From Streptomyces typhae (GTDB lineage: Bacteria; Actinomycetota; Actinomycetes; Streptomycetales; Streptomycetaceae), in NCBI RefSeq assembly GCF_009755605.1, contig NZ_WPNZ01000013.1:1-64000 (forward strand): DNA of 64,000 nucleotides, read 5' to 3'. The notes beneath the pieces were generated by a model. It had not been told where the DNA came from. It was given only the letters and a program-made list of their open reading frames with translations, and ran no database searches. Below are positions 41,448 through 50,340 of the stretch, in pieces (the first letter of the stretch is position 1; every line of letters starts with the position of its first letter). The position numbers and the translations under genes were made by a program.

Positions 41448-42245
41448 CTACCGGCCGCCGATCCGCACCGGCTCGGCCACCCTCGGCGCCCGGTCGAGGG
41501 TGACGCCGAAGTGGTTCTCGTACGCGGCGATGACCTCCTCGTCCGTGGCCAGCTCCGTGACCTCGCGCTCGCCGCCGGTGGTGACCGTGAGCTTGTTCCC
41601 GCTCAGAGTGACGCGGCCCGTCGGCGTGACGAGGGAGCACACCAGGGACTGGGTGAAGTGCGACTTCGGCGACGTGCGGTGGTACCAGGCACCGGCACCG
41701 AAGTCCGCGAGCGCGCGCGGCCGCTGGTCGACGACGTACTGCGGTCGGCCGTCCTTGAGGACGTCCAGGTCGCCGCCCGGCGCCGGGGCGATGCGGAACG
41801 TGCCGCCGGGGTCGGTCTGCTCGCCGCGTTCCGCGAAGTCCAGCGGGAGGTGGCTGTGGGTGCCGAAGCCGACATCGGCGAGCCAGTCGCCGCCGTCCTC
41901 GGTGCCCACCCGCAGCGCCAGGTGGTCGTAGGGGATGCCCGGCCGGCCGTCGTCGCCGTACACCCGGGCCTGGAGGAGGGTGACCTCGAAGCCGAGCGCG
42001 GCGAGGAGCGCGGCGAAGGCGCCGTTGAGTTCGTAGCAGAAGCCGCCCCTGTGCCCGTCGACGATCTTCGCCAGGAGGTCCTTCTCCGTGAGGTCGACCT
42101 CCTCGCCCAGGTGGATGGAGAGGTTCTCGAAGGGGACGCTGCGCAGATGCGCGAGGTGCAGTGCGCGCAGGGCCCGAGCGGTGGGGGCCGCCGGTCGCTC
42201 GACGCCGATGCGCCGCAGGTAGGCGGCTGTCCGTGCGGTATCCAT
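41448..42245 (-). CDS. nat: Arylamine N-acetyltransferase (NAT)
   Basis: 265-residue cytoplasmic enzyme that moves acetyl (or propionyl) from CoA to arylamines, hydroxylamines and hydrazines. The Cys-His-Asp triad is visible: RGGFCYELNGAFAALL (Cys near residue 69), PYDHLALRV (His) and WLADVGFGTHSHLPL (Asp). The N-terminus AAYLRRIGVERP, followed by RSVPFENLSIHLGE, is typical. Length fits bacterial NATs. ATG 42245 is chosen from the family start. Standalone gene; could contribute to detoxification or to aminobenzoate chemistry. Confidence 0.92.
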   Translation of the reverse strand: MDTARTAAYLRRIGVERPAAPTARALRALHLAHLRSVPFENLSIHLGEEVDLTEKDLLAKIVDGHRGGFCYELNGAFAALLAALGFEVTLLQARVYGDDGRPGIPYDHLALRVGTEDGGDWLADVGFGTHSHLPLDFAERGEQTDPGGTFRIAPAPGGDLDVLKDGRPQYVVDQRPRALADFGAGAWYHRTSPKSHFTQSLVCSLVTPTGRVTLSGNKLTVTTGGEREVTELATDEEVIAAYENHFGVTLDRAPRVAEPVRIGGR

Positions 42246-42493
42246 GGGGCAAGTCTCGCGGTCGGTCGCGCGAGGGGCCACCGACCACGGACGGGCGCCC
42301 TGCCGTCCCGCGGTCCTAGACCTCCCGTCCGGCGGTCCTGGACCTCTCCGTCCGGCGGTCCTAGGCCCCCCTTCGCCCGGCGGCCCTGGGTCCCCGTGCC
42401 GTGATCCCGGGCGCCCGCGCGGCGGTCTCGAAGAGCGGCAGCAGTTCCTCCGGCTTGCGGACCCCCACCGCCGACGACCGCCGTGCCGCCAAC
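42246..42493. other. 248-bp interval with GTCCGGCGGTCCTRGACCTC repeats
   Basis: About four degenerate 24-27-bp units lie between 42300 and 42395. The remainder holds a short reverse-strand frame (about 35 codons) without family support. No gene is called. Confidence 0.5.
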
Positions 42494-43408
42494 CTAGCGG
42501 GCTCCACCCGCACATGATCGTTCGAAGGCCACGGGAGCCACGGGGGCCACGGGGGCGGCCGGGGCGCCGCGGTCGGCGAGCAGTGCGAGGGCCGCGCGGG
42601 AGGGGGACCCCGGAGCGGTGTGCGCGACCACGACGCTCTGGTCGTCCCCGGTGCGCAGGGCCTGCTGCGTGACCGTGACGGCGCCGATCAGTGGATGGTG
42701 CATGGTGTGCGGGGCGGCGTCGCAGGCCCGCACCTGGTGGGCCGCCCACATCGCGCTGAACTCGGGGCTCTTCATGGTGAGTTCGCCGATGAGGGAGGCG
42801 AGCCTGGCGTCGTCGGGGTGGCGGCCGACGACCTCGCGCAGGTTGGCGACCACGGACCGTGCCTTCGTCTCCCAGTCCGCGTACAGCGCCCGCATGTCGG
42901 GGTCGAGGAAGACCAGCGCGGCCATGTTGGGGCGGGTCGGCGCGCGGTCGGGCCCGTCGGCCGGGAGGTGGGAGGCGAAGAGCGCGTGGCCCAGGGCGTT
43001 CCAGGCGAGGATGTCGGTGCGGCGGCCGAGGACGACCGCGGGGACACCGGCGAGTGCGTCGAGGAGATGGCGGGTGGCGTCACCTACGTGTTCCGGGGGC
43101 GGGCGGCGCAGGCCCTTCCGTGCCCGCGCGGCCCCGGCGCCCAGGTCGTGCAGGTGCCTGCGCTCCGACTCGTCCAGGCCGAGCGCGCGGGCGAGGGCGT
43201 CGAGGACCGCGGGCGACGCGTTGTGCGACTGCCCCTGTTCGAGCCGGGTGTAGTACGAGGCGCTGACGCCCGCGAGCAGGGCAAGCTCCTCCCTGCGCAG
43301 ACCCGGCACGCGGCGCCGGTCGCCGTAGGTCTTCAGGCCGATGTCGTCGGGCCGCACCCGTGACCTGCGGGCCTGAAGGAAAACGCCGAGCTGGCTCTGT
43401 CCGTCCAT
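42494..43408 (-). CDS. XRE-family regulator with MmyB-like ligand-binding domain
   Basis: 304-residue regulator. The HTH is VPGLRREELALLAGVSASYY followed by TRLEQGQSHNASPAVLDALA. The C-terminal MmyB-type sensor domain has VLGRRTDILAWNALGHALFA and HHPLIGAVTVTQQAL. Such proteins bind fatty-acid-like ligands in characterised cases. Divergent, with a 101-bp spacer, from an MBL-hydrolase/carboxylesterase pair, which it probably controls; this XRE/hydrolase pairing is common in Streptomyces. The C-terminus has a short AAPVAPVAPVA repeat. Confidence 0.9.
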   Translation of the reverse strand: MDGQSQLGVFLQARRSRVRPDDIGLKTYGDRRRVPGLRREELALLAGVSASYYTRLEQGQSHNASPAVLDALARALGLDESERRHLHDLGAGAARARKGLRRPPPEHVGDATRHLLDALAGVPAVVLGRRTDILAWNALGHALFASHLPADGPDRAPTRPNMAALVFLDPDMRALYADWETKARSVVANLREVVGRHPDDARLASLIGELTMKSPEFSAMWAAHQVRACDAAPHTMHHPLIGAVTVTQQALRTGDDQSVVVAHTAPGSPSRAALALLADRGAPAAPVAPVAPVAFERSCAGGAR

Positions 43409-43509
43409 ACGGTCCAGTATCGACCCGGTACGGGCGGGGAGCCTGACCCTGCGAGGGGTAGGCAGCGGCGGGTGTGGCTGCGCCCGCGGGCCCGCCGCAC
43501 GCTGGGCCC

Positions 43510-44553
43510 ATGACACGCACAGCGAACCGGCCGACGACGGACACGGCCGCTCACCAGCGGCAGCGGACCGTCGACCACCTCCAGATCGGCGAGGTCTCCG
43601 TGACCCGCGTCCTGGAGTACTACGGCCCCGTGGACCTGACCCCCGCCGACTTCTTCCCCGGCATCCCCGACCGCGCCTGGGAGGGCGAGGGCGCCGCCTG
43701 GCTGCGCCCGGACTTCCTGAACAGCACCCCCGACGCTTCCGGCACCCCCGACGCTTCCGGCACCCCCGACGCCCCCGGCGTCGTCCAGTCCGCCATCCAG
43801 ACCTGGCTCCTGCGCAGCGACGGCAGGACCATCTTGATCGACACCGGCGTCGGCAACCACAAGGAGCGCCCTTACAGCCCGGTCTGGAGTCACCGGAACA
43901 CCGGCTTTCTGGACCGCCTCGCCGCCGCGGGCGTCGCTCCGCAGGACGTCGACGTCGTCGTGAACACCCATCTCCATGTGGACCACGTGGGCTGGAACAC
44001 CCGCCTGGAGGACCGCGACTGGGTCCCGACGTTCCCGAACGCCGTCTATCTGATGGCCAGGGACGACTTCGACTTCTGGAATCCGGCGAACGGGCACCGC
44101 AGCGTCCTCGGCCGGGGCAACCAGAACGTGTTCGAGGACAGCGTCGCCCCCGTCCACCGCGAGGGCCGGGCCCTGCTGTGGGAGGGCGGCCACCGCATCG
44201 ACGCCCACCTGCGCCTCGACCTGGCCCCGGGCCACACCCCGGGCTCCTGCGTCGTGACCCTGGAGTCCGGCACGGACCGTGCCCTGTTCGTCGGGGACCT
44301 GATGCACAGCCCGGCGCAGGTGCTCCACCCGGACTGCAACAGCTGCTTCTGCGAGGACCCGGCGACCGCCCGCGCCACCCGCAGACGGCTCCTCGGCCGG
44401 GCCGCCGACCAGGGCGCCCTGCTCTTCCCCGCTCACTTCGGCGGGCACGGCGCCCTCGAAGTGACCCGCACGGCGGACGCGTTCGCCATCAAGGGCTGGG
44501 CCCCCTTCGGCCGTGCCACCCGCCAGGACACGACGGGGGAGGGCCGGCGATGA
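43510..44553 (+). CDS. MBL-fold metallo-hydrolase
   Basis: 347-residue zinc hydrolase. The metal motif VVNTHLHVDHVGWNTR (HxHxDH) is at about residues 140-155, the later His in APGHTPGSCVVTLESG, the Asp in FVGDLMHSP and the last His in FPAHFGGHG. An in-frame 18-bp repeat (TPDASG three times) is inserted before the domain core near residue 75. ATG 43510 is the family start. The carboxylesterase gene overlaps its stop (ATGA), so the two are coupled. Substrate might be a lactone or ester. Confidence 0.88.
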   Translation: MTRTANRPTTDTAAHQRQRTVDHLQIGEVSVTRVLEYYGPVDLTPADFFPGIPDRAWEGEGAAWLRPDFLNSTPDASGTPDASGTPDAPGVVQSAIQTWLLRSDGRTILIDTGVGNHKERPYSPVWSHRNTGFLDRLAAAGVAPQDVDVVVNTHLHVDHVGWNTRLEDRDWVPTFPNAVYLMARDDFDFWNPANGHRSVLGRGNQNVFEDSVAPVHREGRALLWEGGHRIDAHLRLDLAPGHTPGSCVVTLESGTDRALFVGDLMHSPAQVLHPDCNSCFCEDPATARATRRRLLGRAADQGALLFPAHFGGHGALEVTRTADAFAIKGWAPFGRATRQDTTGEGRR

Positions 44554-46109
44554 CGACGCGTCCCCGGATCGGGACGACGACACACCCCGTGACCCAGACA
44601 ACGACACACCCCGTGACCCAGAAGACGACACACCCCGTGATCGAGACGACGAAGCACCCCGTGATCGACACGTCCAAGGGCCCGGTACGCGGTTCCGTAC
44701 GGGACGGTGTCGCCGCCTTCCTCGGCATCCCCTACGCCGCGCCCCCGCTCGGCGCCGCCCGCTTCGCCGCGCCGGAGCCGCACGCGCCGTGGCACGGCAC
44801 CCGCGACGCCACCACACCGGGGCCGACCGCCCCGCAGGGCGAACGCCGCCTCGGCTCACTCGACATGGCGCCCTACTTCGGGCCCGGCTGGATCCGCGGG
44901 GACGACTACCTCACCGTCGACGTGCGCGCCCCGGCCGCACCCGCCGCCCGGCCCCTGCCCGTCCTCGTCTTCGTCCACGGCGGTGGCTTCGTCGCCGGCT
45001 CCACCCGGGCGGCCCTGTACGACGGCTCGGCGCTCGCCAGGGACGGAGCGGTCCTGGTGACCCTCAACTACCGCCTGGGAGTGACCGGGTTCCTCGACCT
45101 GCCGGGGGCGCCCGCGAACCGCGGTCTCCTGGACGTGCTCGCCGCGCTGCGCTGGGTGCGGGACGAGATCGCCGCGTTCGGCGGCGACCCGGGCGCCGTG
45201 ACCGTGTTCGGGCAGTCCGCCGGTGCCACGCTCGTCGCCGCGCTGCTCGCGGACCCGGCGGCCGAGGGACTCTTCCGCCGGGCCGTGGTGCAGAGCGGCA
45301 GCGGACTCGGCGCCTTCCACCCGGAGCAGGCCGCCCGGGTCACGGAGGCAGCCGCGCGGGCGCTCGGCGTCGCCCCGGACGCGGGCGCCTTCGCCGCCGT
45401 CCCCGACGAACGCCTCGTCGGGGTGGTGCCGGACCTCACGGGCCTCGACCTGCGCACCGCCACCCGCCCCGACCCGCTCGTCGGCCTCAGCCCGCTCGCC
45501 CCCGTCCTGGCCGAACAGGCCGCGCACACCCTCGCCGCCCGCACCGGACCGCTCGACGTCGACCTCCTCGTCGGCACCACCGCGCAGGAGGGCAATCTCT
45601 ACCTCGTACCGCAGGGCGCGTACGCCGCGTCGACGGCGGCCGACGTCGAGGCGACCGCGGCCCGGTCGCGTCGGCGGCCCGCGGAACTCCTCGCCGCCGT
45701 ACGCGCGTCCGCCCGCCCCGACGCGTCCGCCGCCGAGCTGCGGTCCGCCATCCTGTCCGAGGCGCTGTTCGGGGCGGGCAGCAGGGCCCTGGCCGACGCC
45801 CACGCGGCCAAGGCCCCCTCCCGGGTCCACCGTTACGAGTTCACGTGGCGCTCGCCCGCGGTCGGCGGGCTGCTCGGTGCCGCCCACACCGTCGAGCTGC
45901 CCTTCGTCTTCGGCCGGACGGACCTGCCCGAGCTGTACGGCGACGCGGGCCTGCTCGGCCCGGCACCGGAACCGTCCGCCAAGGCCGCGCTGGCGGAGCT
46001 GTCCTCGTGGACGCGCGCGGCCTGGATCCGCTTCGCCGCGACCGGCGACCCGGGCTGGGCCCCGTACGACGGCACGGACGGGACGGTCCGGCGCATCGGC
46101 GCGGCCTGA
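44550..46109 (+). CDS. Type B carboxylesterase
   Basis: 519-residue alpha/beta hydrolase. Signatures: FLGIPYAAPPLGAARFAAPE, oxyanion hole VFVHGGGFVAGS, nucleophile elbow TVFGQSAGATLVAALL with Ser, Glu region VGTTAQEGN and C-terminal His in LLGAAHTVELPFVFG. The first 40 residues carry a 24-bp in-frame repeat (THPVTQ/THPVIE type), unrelated to the catalytic fold; there is no signal peptide. ATG 44550 overlaps the MBL gene. Together with the MBL enzyme it may form a two-step ester or lactone hydrolysis route under the XRE regulator. Confidence 0.9.
   Translation: MTTRPRIGTTTHPVTQTTTHPVTQKTTHPVIETTKHPVIDTSKGPVRGSVRDGVAAFLGIPYAAPPLGAARFAAPEPHAPWHGTRDATTPGPTAPQGERRLGSLDMAPYFGPGWIRGDDYLTVDVRAPAAPAARPLPVLVFVHGGGFVAGSTRAALYDGSALARDGAVLVTLNYRLGVTGFLDLPGAPANRGLLDVLAALRWVRDEIAAFGGDPGAVTVFGQSAGATLVAALLADPAAEGLFRRAVVQSGSGLGAFHPEQAARVTEAAARALGVAPDAGAFAAVPDERLVGVVPDLTGLDLRTATRPDPLVGLSPLAPVLAEQAAHTLAARTGPLDVDLLVGTTAQEGNLYLVPQGAYAASTAADVEATAARSRRRPAELLAAVRASARPDASAAELRSAILSEALFGAGSRALADAHAAKAPSRVHRYEFTWRSPAVGGLLGAAHTVELPFVFGRTDLPELYGDAGLLGPAPEPSAKAALAELSSWTRAAWIRFAATGDPGWAPYDGTDGTVRRIGAA
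44577..44670. repeat. Four 24-bp in-frame repeats at the carboxylesterase N-terminus
   Basis: Units with CACCCCGTGA at regular 24-bp spacing encode (T/K)HPV(T/I)(Q/E/D)xT. They are absent from the family core. Confidence 0.85.
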
Positions 46110-46224
46110 CGGCGAGCGCGCCCCCGCTGCACCACCGCGTCCGACTCCGCCCGCTGGGCGGCGGGCACCGACCCGGCCGCGGCACCAGCGGTGGCGGTCC
46201 GGCGGGGCCCGCGGTCGTCGCTCG

Positions 46225-46830
46225 TCATCGGGGTGGCGCCGCGAGGCCTTCGGCGTACCGGGACAGCAGGTCGTGCGCGGACTCCGGGGTGCGGTGGCCG
46301 ACCAGGACGTGCGCGGTGAGGCCGTCGGCGAGGGCGAGCAGGGTGCGGGCCGCAAGCTCCGGGTCGGCGTCCGCGCGGAACTCGCCGGTGTCCTTGCCGT
46401 AGCCGATCAGCCACACCAGCAGGTCGTGCAGATCGGTGTACGTCTGGCACAGCACGGCGGCGAGCGGTTCGCTCACCGCGGCGTGCGCCACGAACGCCAG
46501 CCAGACCTGGGCGTCGGTGCGGTCCTCGGGGTCCGCGAGCGCGATCGCCGACAGGGTGCGCGCCAGGAGCGTCGCGGCGGAGCGGGGCTCCGGCGACTGC
46601 GCGAGGCGGGTGTGGGCGCGCGCGCCCACCCGGGCCGAGATGTGCTCCAGGGCGAAGAGCAGCATCTCGTCCTTGGTGCGGAAGCAGCGCTGCACCGCCC
46701 CCATGGAGACCCCGGCGTCCGCGGCGACATCGCGCAGGCTGACCGCCTCCATGCCGGATCGCGCGATCAGGGAGCACACCGAGTCCGCGATCCGGCGCCG
46801 CCGCTCCTCGTAGTCCACCTGCTTGGGCAC
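46225..46830 (-). CDS. TetR family transcriptional regulator
   Basis: 201-residue regulator. The HTH reads IADSVCSLIARSGMEAVSLR followed by DVAADAGVSMGAVQRCFRTK. The C-terminal ligand domain is helical (TLLALADGLTAHVLVGHRTP). GTG 46830 gives the normal short arm VPKQVDYEERRRR before the HTH; the longer frame would run through the operators. Divergent from a small membrane protein, with two mirror-image sites between them, so autoregulation and control of that gene are likely. Confidence 0.88.
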   Translation of the reverse strand: MPKQVDYEERRRRIADSVCSLIARSGMEAVSLRDVAADAGVSMGAVQRCFRTKDEMLLFALEHISARVGARAHTRLAQSPEPRSAATLLARTLSAIALADPEDRTDAQVWLAFVAHAAVSEPLAAVLCQTYTDLHDLLVWLIGYGKDTGEFRADADPELAARTLLALADGLTAHVLVGHRTPESAHDLLSRYAEGLAAPPR

Positions 46831-46867
46831 GCCGGTGTCCCTTCGCTGTCGGGCACCCGTGCGCCCT

Positions 46868-46887
46868 CGTTCCGATGCAGTTGCATC
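46868..46887. promoter_or_regulatory. TetR operator copy 1 (GATGCAGTTGCATC core)
   Basis: CGTTCCGATGCAGTTGCATC contains the 14-bp palindrome GATGCA-GT-TGCATC, 38 bp upstream of the tetR start. The first 19 bases match the reverse complement of copy 2 with one difference. Confidence 0.7.
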
Positions 46888-46928
46888 ATATCGCTGCCGC
46901 ATGCATGATCTCCGTGGCGGCCGTAGTG

Positions 46929-46947
46929 ATGCGACTGCATCGGAACG
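46929..46947. promoter_or_regulatory. TetR operator copy 2, mirror image of copy 1
   Basis: ATGCGACTGCATCGGAACG is the inverted counterpart of copy 1, about 42 bp before the small membrane gene start at 46989. One operator therefore faces each divergent gene. Confidence 0.7.
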
Positions 46948-46988
46948 ATGTGAAACGAAACGGAATGCAGAAAAAGGGGGAGGGCTTG

Positions 46989-47213
46989 ATGCTGCTCTTC
47001 GGTGCGATCTTGTTCGTGCAGGGCTTCGGCTCCGCGGTGACGGACTCCGGGTGGGGGGTGAGCTTCGGAGTCGCCGCCCTGCTCAGGGAGGCCGGGATGC
47101 CCCGGTGGGGCGACCTGGTGATCGGCGGGACGGGGTGTGTGTTCCTGGCCCTGGGCGCGTGGCGCCGCCTCGCGGCCCGGCGCGATCCGGTGGAAAGCAG
47201 GAGCAACACGTAG
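46989..47213 (+). CDS. Small two-helix membrane protein, probable TetR target
   Basis: 74 residues: MLLFGAILFVQGFGSAVTDS, then GVSFGVAALLREAGMPRWGD, then VIGGTGCVFLALGAWRRLAA and a basic tail. ATG 46989 follows GGGGGAGG at five bases, far better than upstream ATGs. Its divergence from tetR with mirrored operators suggests it is the regulated gene, perhaps a small stress or permeability factor. No family recognised. Confidence 0.65.
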   Translation: MLLFGAILFVQGFGSAVTDSGWGVSFGVAALLREAGMPRWGDLVIGGTGCVFLALGAWRRLAARRDPVESRSNT

Positions 47214-47269
47214 ATATAGGCTGTGCGTTCTGCTTCTTGTCGGCCCGTGACCCACCCGGAGAGTACTCA

Positions 47270-48331
47270 GTGACCGTAGCGACCGCCGCTCCCGAAGCCG
47301 CCGAGGCCGCCGCACCGGCCGACGTCGGGGAACTGCCTTCCGCGGACGAGCTCGTGGCGCGCGACGCCCGCGAGTTCGGAGCCTACGCGCGCACCGGCGG
47401 CTGGACCTTCGGCCTGAAGGTGGCCCGCAGCGTCCGCCCCGGCGGACAGCCCGCCGAGGGCACGCCGAAGCTGTCCGCGAAGGCCTTCGCGGAGCTCGCA
47501 GGATGCTCCGCGGACCGCGTCATGCGCTTCTACAAGGCGTGGGACAAGGCGGCGGACGACGGCCTCGTGCCGCACTTCGAGGCCCTCGCCCCCGGCCAGG
47601 ACGTCGAACTCCCCGACGCCGACGTGTGGCTGACGTACTACGTGTCGCGCTCCGGCGCGGACTCCGCGCGCGGTACCGCCATCACCGCCGCCGCCGAGGC
47701 GGAGGGCATCCGCCCGACCAAGGCCCTGGAGGTCGCCGAGAACCCCACCGCGCTGCGCGCCGCGATCCTCGCCGACCCCGGCACCGCGCAGGCCGCCCGG
47801 CACGCGCTCCTCGACCGCCTCAAGGAGGACCCGGCGCTCCAGACGGAGCTGGCCCGCGACATCGCCCGCACCGACGAGCTGAAGAAGGCCGTGGCCGGCG
47901 AGGCCAGGGCCGCGGACCGCATCGAGTACGTCCGCAAGGTCGCCGAGGAGGGCCAGATCCGCACCCCCGCCGGACAGACCCTCGACGCCCCGGCCGCCCT
48001 GCGCGCCGAGGCCGAGCGGCACCTGACGCTGCTCGACGAGCTCGACGACTCCGAGGAGGCCGGGGAGTGGGCGACGGAGGCGTACGACACGGTGAAGGGC
48101 CTCGTCGCCGAGACCGTCGAGTCCGACCCCGAACTCCGCGTCCAGGAGCGGCGCACGAAGTTCTACAGCAGCCTCCAGAAGGCCACCAAGGTCTTCGAGG
48201 AGCTGACCCTCGACGACGCCGCCGACTTCGACGACATCTACGAGGACGACATGGTGCAGCGCCTCGAAGAGCTCCAGCAGGCCATCCACACCTGCATCAC
48301 GGCCCTGCGGAAGGCGTCCGCCGCGCACTGA
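47270..48331 (+). CDS. Conserved acidic protein with HTH-like segment, function unknown
   Basis: 353-residue soluble, acidic protein. A possible HTH (KLSAKAFAELAGCSADRVMR, about residues 65-85) is followed by FYKAWDKAADDGLVPHFEAL. Then come repeated Ala/Glu-rich helices (ARTDELKKAVAGEARAADRI, LRAEAERHLTLLDELDD) and a C-terminal helical region (KFYSSLQKATKVFEELTLDD) that could form coiled coils. GTG 47270 follows GGAGAG. It has no obvious partner gene. A DNA-binding or nucleoid-associated role is a guess from the HTH-like segment only. Confidence 0.75.
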   Translation: MTVATAAPEAAEAAAPADVGELPSADELVARDAREFGAYARTGGWTFGLKVARSVRPGGQPAEGTPKLSAKAFAELAGCSADRVMRFYKAWDKAADDGLVPHFEALAPGQDVELPDADVWLTYYVSRSGADSARGTAITAAAEAEGIRPTKALEVAENPTALRAAILADPGTAQAARHALLDRLKEDPALQTELARDIARTDELKKAVAGEARAADRIEYVRKVAEEGQIRTPAGQTLDAPAALRAEAERHLTLLDELDDSEEAGEWATEAYDTVKGLVAETVESDPELRVQERRTKFYSSLQKATKVFEELTLDDAADFDDIYEDDMVQRLEELQQAIHTCITALRKASAAH

Positions 48332-48333
48332 CT

Positions 48334-48412
48334 CACCGGCCCGCGGCCCCGGCCCGCGGCCCCGGCCCGCGGCCCCCACCCGGAGCCGCAGCCCGGAGCC
48401 GCAGCCCGTGCG
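48334..48412. repeat. GC-rich CCGCGGCCCCGGC and GGAGCCGCAGCCC repeats
   Basis: Three CGGCCCGCGGCCCC units followed by two CGGAGCCGCAGCCC units between convergent genes. They can fold into strong hairpins and may terminate both transcripts. Confidence 0.65.
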
Positions 48413-48417
48413 TCGTA

Positions 48418-49788
48418 CTAGCCCTGACCCGGCACCACGAACAGCGCCCAGGTGGCGAGCGGCACCAGGAGCGCCATCGAGAGTCCCCACTTCATGAGGG
48501 CGCCGAACACCTGCGGGCGCACGTCCTCGGGCGCGTTGGCGGTGACCAGCGCGCCGCTGGTGGACAGCGGCGAGGAGTCCACGACCGACGAGGACACGGC
48601 GAGGGCGATGATCAGCCCGACCGTGCTGACGTCACCGGCCAGCAGGAACGGCACGGCGAGCGGGATCAGGGCGCCCAGGATGCCGGTGGTGGAGGCGAAC
48701 GCGGAGACGACGGCGCCGATCAGGCAGATCAACAGGGCGCCGAGGAGCGGCGAGTCGATCTTCGCGACGCTGTCGCCGAGCCAGTCGATGGTGCCCATGC
48801 GCTCCATCACGCCGACGAACGTGACCACGCCGCAGACGAGGAGCACGGTCGACCAGGCGCAGCGGTCCACGGCGCCCTTGGCCGAGTCGGGGTCGACGAG
48901 GGTGAGGGCGACGACCACTGTGAGTGCCATCAGGCCGACGTTGTAGTCGAGGAACAGCGCCCCGGCGACCATCCCGAGCAGCCCGAGGAGGGTCAGGACG
49001 CGGGCCCGGTCGAGGCGGAGCGCGGTGGTCTCCGTGACGGCGGGGGCGAGCGTGGCGGTGGCGGGGCCGCCGGTGTCCTGTGCGCTGCCGGTGGCGTGTG
49101 TGCCGCCGATGCCGGGTTCGCCGCCGGGCGCGCCCGGTGCGCCGGGGCTGTCGGTCACGGGGACGACGTCGTCCGCGCGCCGGCCGAGCAGGTGCCGGCC
49201 GCCGAACAGGAAGTACGCGACCACGCTGAGCGCCGCGTTGAAGAGGAAGGACGCGGCGAACAGCAGCCCCGGGTCGCCGGGCAGGTCGTTGCGCTCGACG
49301 ACGCCGTTGGTGATGCTGCCGAAGACGCTGGCGGGCGAGAAGCCCCCCGCGCTCGCTCCGTTGATGACGAGCAGGCCCATCAGGAGCGGGTCGATGCGGT
49401 AGCGGACGCAGAAGCTCATGCCGATCGGGGCGATGACTCCGACCGCCGCGGGCACCACCGCGCCGACCGCGGTCAGCACCGCCGTGATGAGGAACATGAC
49501 CCAGGGAATGAGGGCGATGCGGCCGCCCACGACACGCGTCGCGGCATGCACGAGCCACGCGATGGTGCCGTTGTTCTTCGCGATGGCGAAGAGGAAGGTG
49601 ACGCCCACGAGGACGACGAAGAGGTCGCCCGGGAAGCCGCCGAACACGTCGTCGGCGCTCTCGTCCGCGACGGCGGAGCCGACGGCGAAGGCCGCGACGA
49701 GCGCGAGCGCGCCCATGTGGACGGAGGTGAAGGTGGACAGGGTGAACACGAGTACCAGTGCGCCGATCGCGATGAGATGGTCTGCCAT
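48418..49788 (-). CDS. SLC13/MatC-type dicarboxylate or anion transporter
   Basis: 456-residue permease with 11-12 helices. The N-terminal half matches the dicarboxylate carrier MatC domain (LSTFTSVHMGALALVAAFAV, FPGDLFVVLVGVTFLFAIAK, VIAPIGMSFCVRYRIDPLLM). The two halves are joined by a Gly/Pro-rich cytoplasmic loop of about 50 residues. The second half ends ALAVSSSVVDSSPLSTSGAL, an ion-transporter-type signature. ATG 49788 is chosen as the membrane domain starts there. A perfect palindrome lies about 180 bp upstream, with the same core as the one before the aminotransferase, tying this transporter to that pathway. Confidence 0.87.
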   Translation of the reverse strand: MADHLIAIGALVLVFTLSTFTSVHMGALALVAAFAVGSAVADESADDVFGGFPGDLFVVLVGVTFLFAIAKNNGTIAWLVHAATRVVGGRIALIPWVMFLITAVLTAVGAVVPAAVGVIAPIGMSFCVRYRIDPLLMGLLVINGASAGGFSPASVFGSITNGVVERNDLPGDPGLLFAASFLFNAALSVVAYFLFGGRHLLGRRADDVVPVTDSPGAPGAPGGEPGIGGTHATGSAQDTGGPATATLAPAVTETTALRLDRARVLTLLGLLGMVAGALFLDYNVGLMALTVVVALTLVDPDSAKGAVDRCAWSTVLLVCGVVTFVGVMERMGTIDWLGDSVAKIDSPLLGALLICLIGAVVSAFASTTGILGALIPLAVPFLLAGDVSTVGLIIALAVSSSVVDSSPLSTSGALVTANAPEDVRPQVFGALMKWGLSMALLVPLATWALFVVPGQG

Positions 49789-50320
49789 GACACGTCCTCG
49801 CCTTGGGACTTCGGCCACATCGCGGGCGTGGCCGAGTGCGGGCATGCGGAAGGGACCCGTGGCGGCGTCCGGGGGCACCCGGGGGTGGCGGCGCAAGCGT
49901 GCGCAGCGGGCCGCGCCCCTGCCGTGAGCGGGCAGTCGCTCCGACCCGGACTGTCCGCAGGGTGGACATGGAGTTCCGTCATACGGAACTCCAGTGCAAT
50001 GGTGGCGAGTATGTGACGGTGGTCACGCCCCGTCAAGAGGGCGCGGACACATCGGCGCAGGGGGCGCGGACGCACCGGTGTCATGGGCTGGCGCCGGGGT
50101 GGCCGTCGCCGGGGACCGCTGCGGCGAGTGCTCGGCCAGGGTCAGGGGCCGGGCCGGCGGCGGCGGGACCTGTGCCCGGGTCGGCTGGCGCGGGCCGCTC
50201 CGACGGTGGTGGGACCTGCGCCCGGATCGGCTCGCACGGGGCCAGGCCGACGGTGGCGGGACCTGTGCCCGGATGGGCTCGCGCGGGGCCGGGCCGACGG
50301 CGGCGCGACCTGTGCCCGTA
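49789..50320. other. 532-bp interval: transporter leader, operator and 47-bp minisatellite
   Basis: From left to right: about 180 bp of leader, the palindrome at 49970-49992, about 150 bp of unremarkable GC-rich sequence, then the 47-bp repeat array that reaches the 3' end of the IclR gene. No gene is supported. Confidence 0.6.
49970..49992. promoter_or_regulatory. Perfect 10-bp-arm palindrome upstream of the transporter, probable IclR operator
   Basis: Arms GGAGTTCCGT and ACGGAACTCC around CAT. The core CCGT-N3-ACGG is shared with the palindrome at 51145-51163, and TTCCG-N-CGGAA-type sites are typical of IclR-family regulators. Confidence 0.75.
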
Positions 50321-50340
50321 TCAGCTCGCGCGGGCCGCTC
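50150..50340. repeat. 46-47-bp minisatellite, four copies
   Basis: GGGACCTGYGCCCG begins near 50165, 50211, 50258 and (as GCGACCTG) 50305. The last unit overlaps the final codons of the IclR gene, which thus ends inside the array. Confidence 0.85.

Noticed and set aside
42415..42510. Short minus-strand peptide (about 35 codons, VGVRKPEELLPLFETAA)
   Set aside because: Looks faintly protein-like but is very short, has no ribosome binding site or family match, and lies in a repeat-containing gap.
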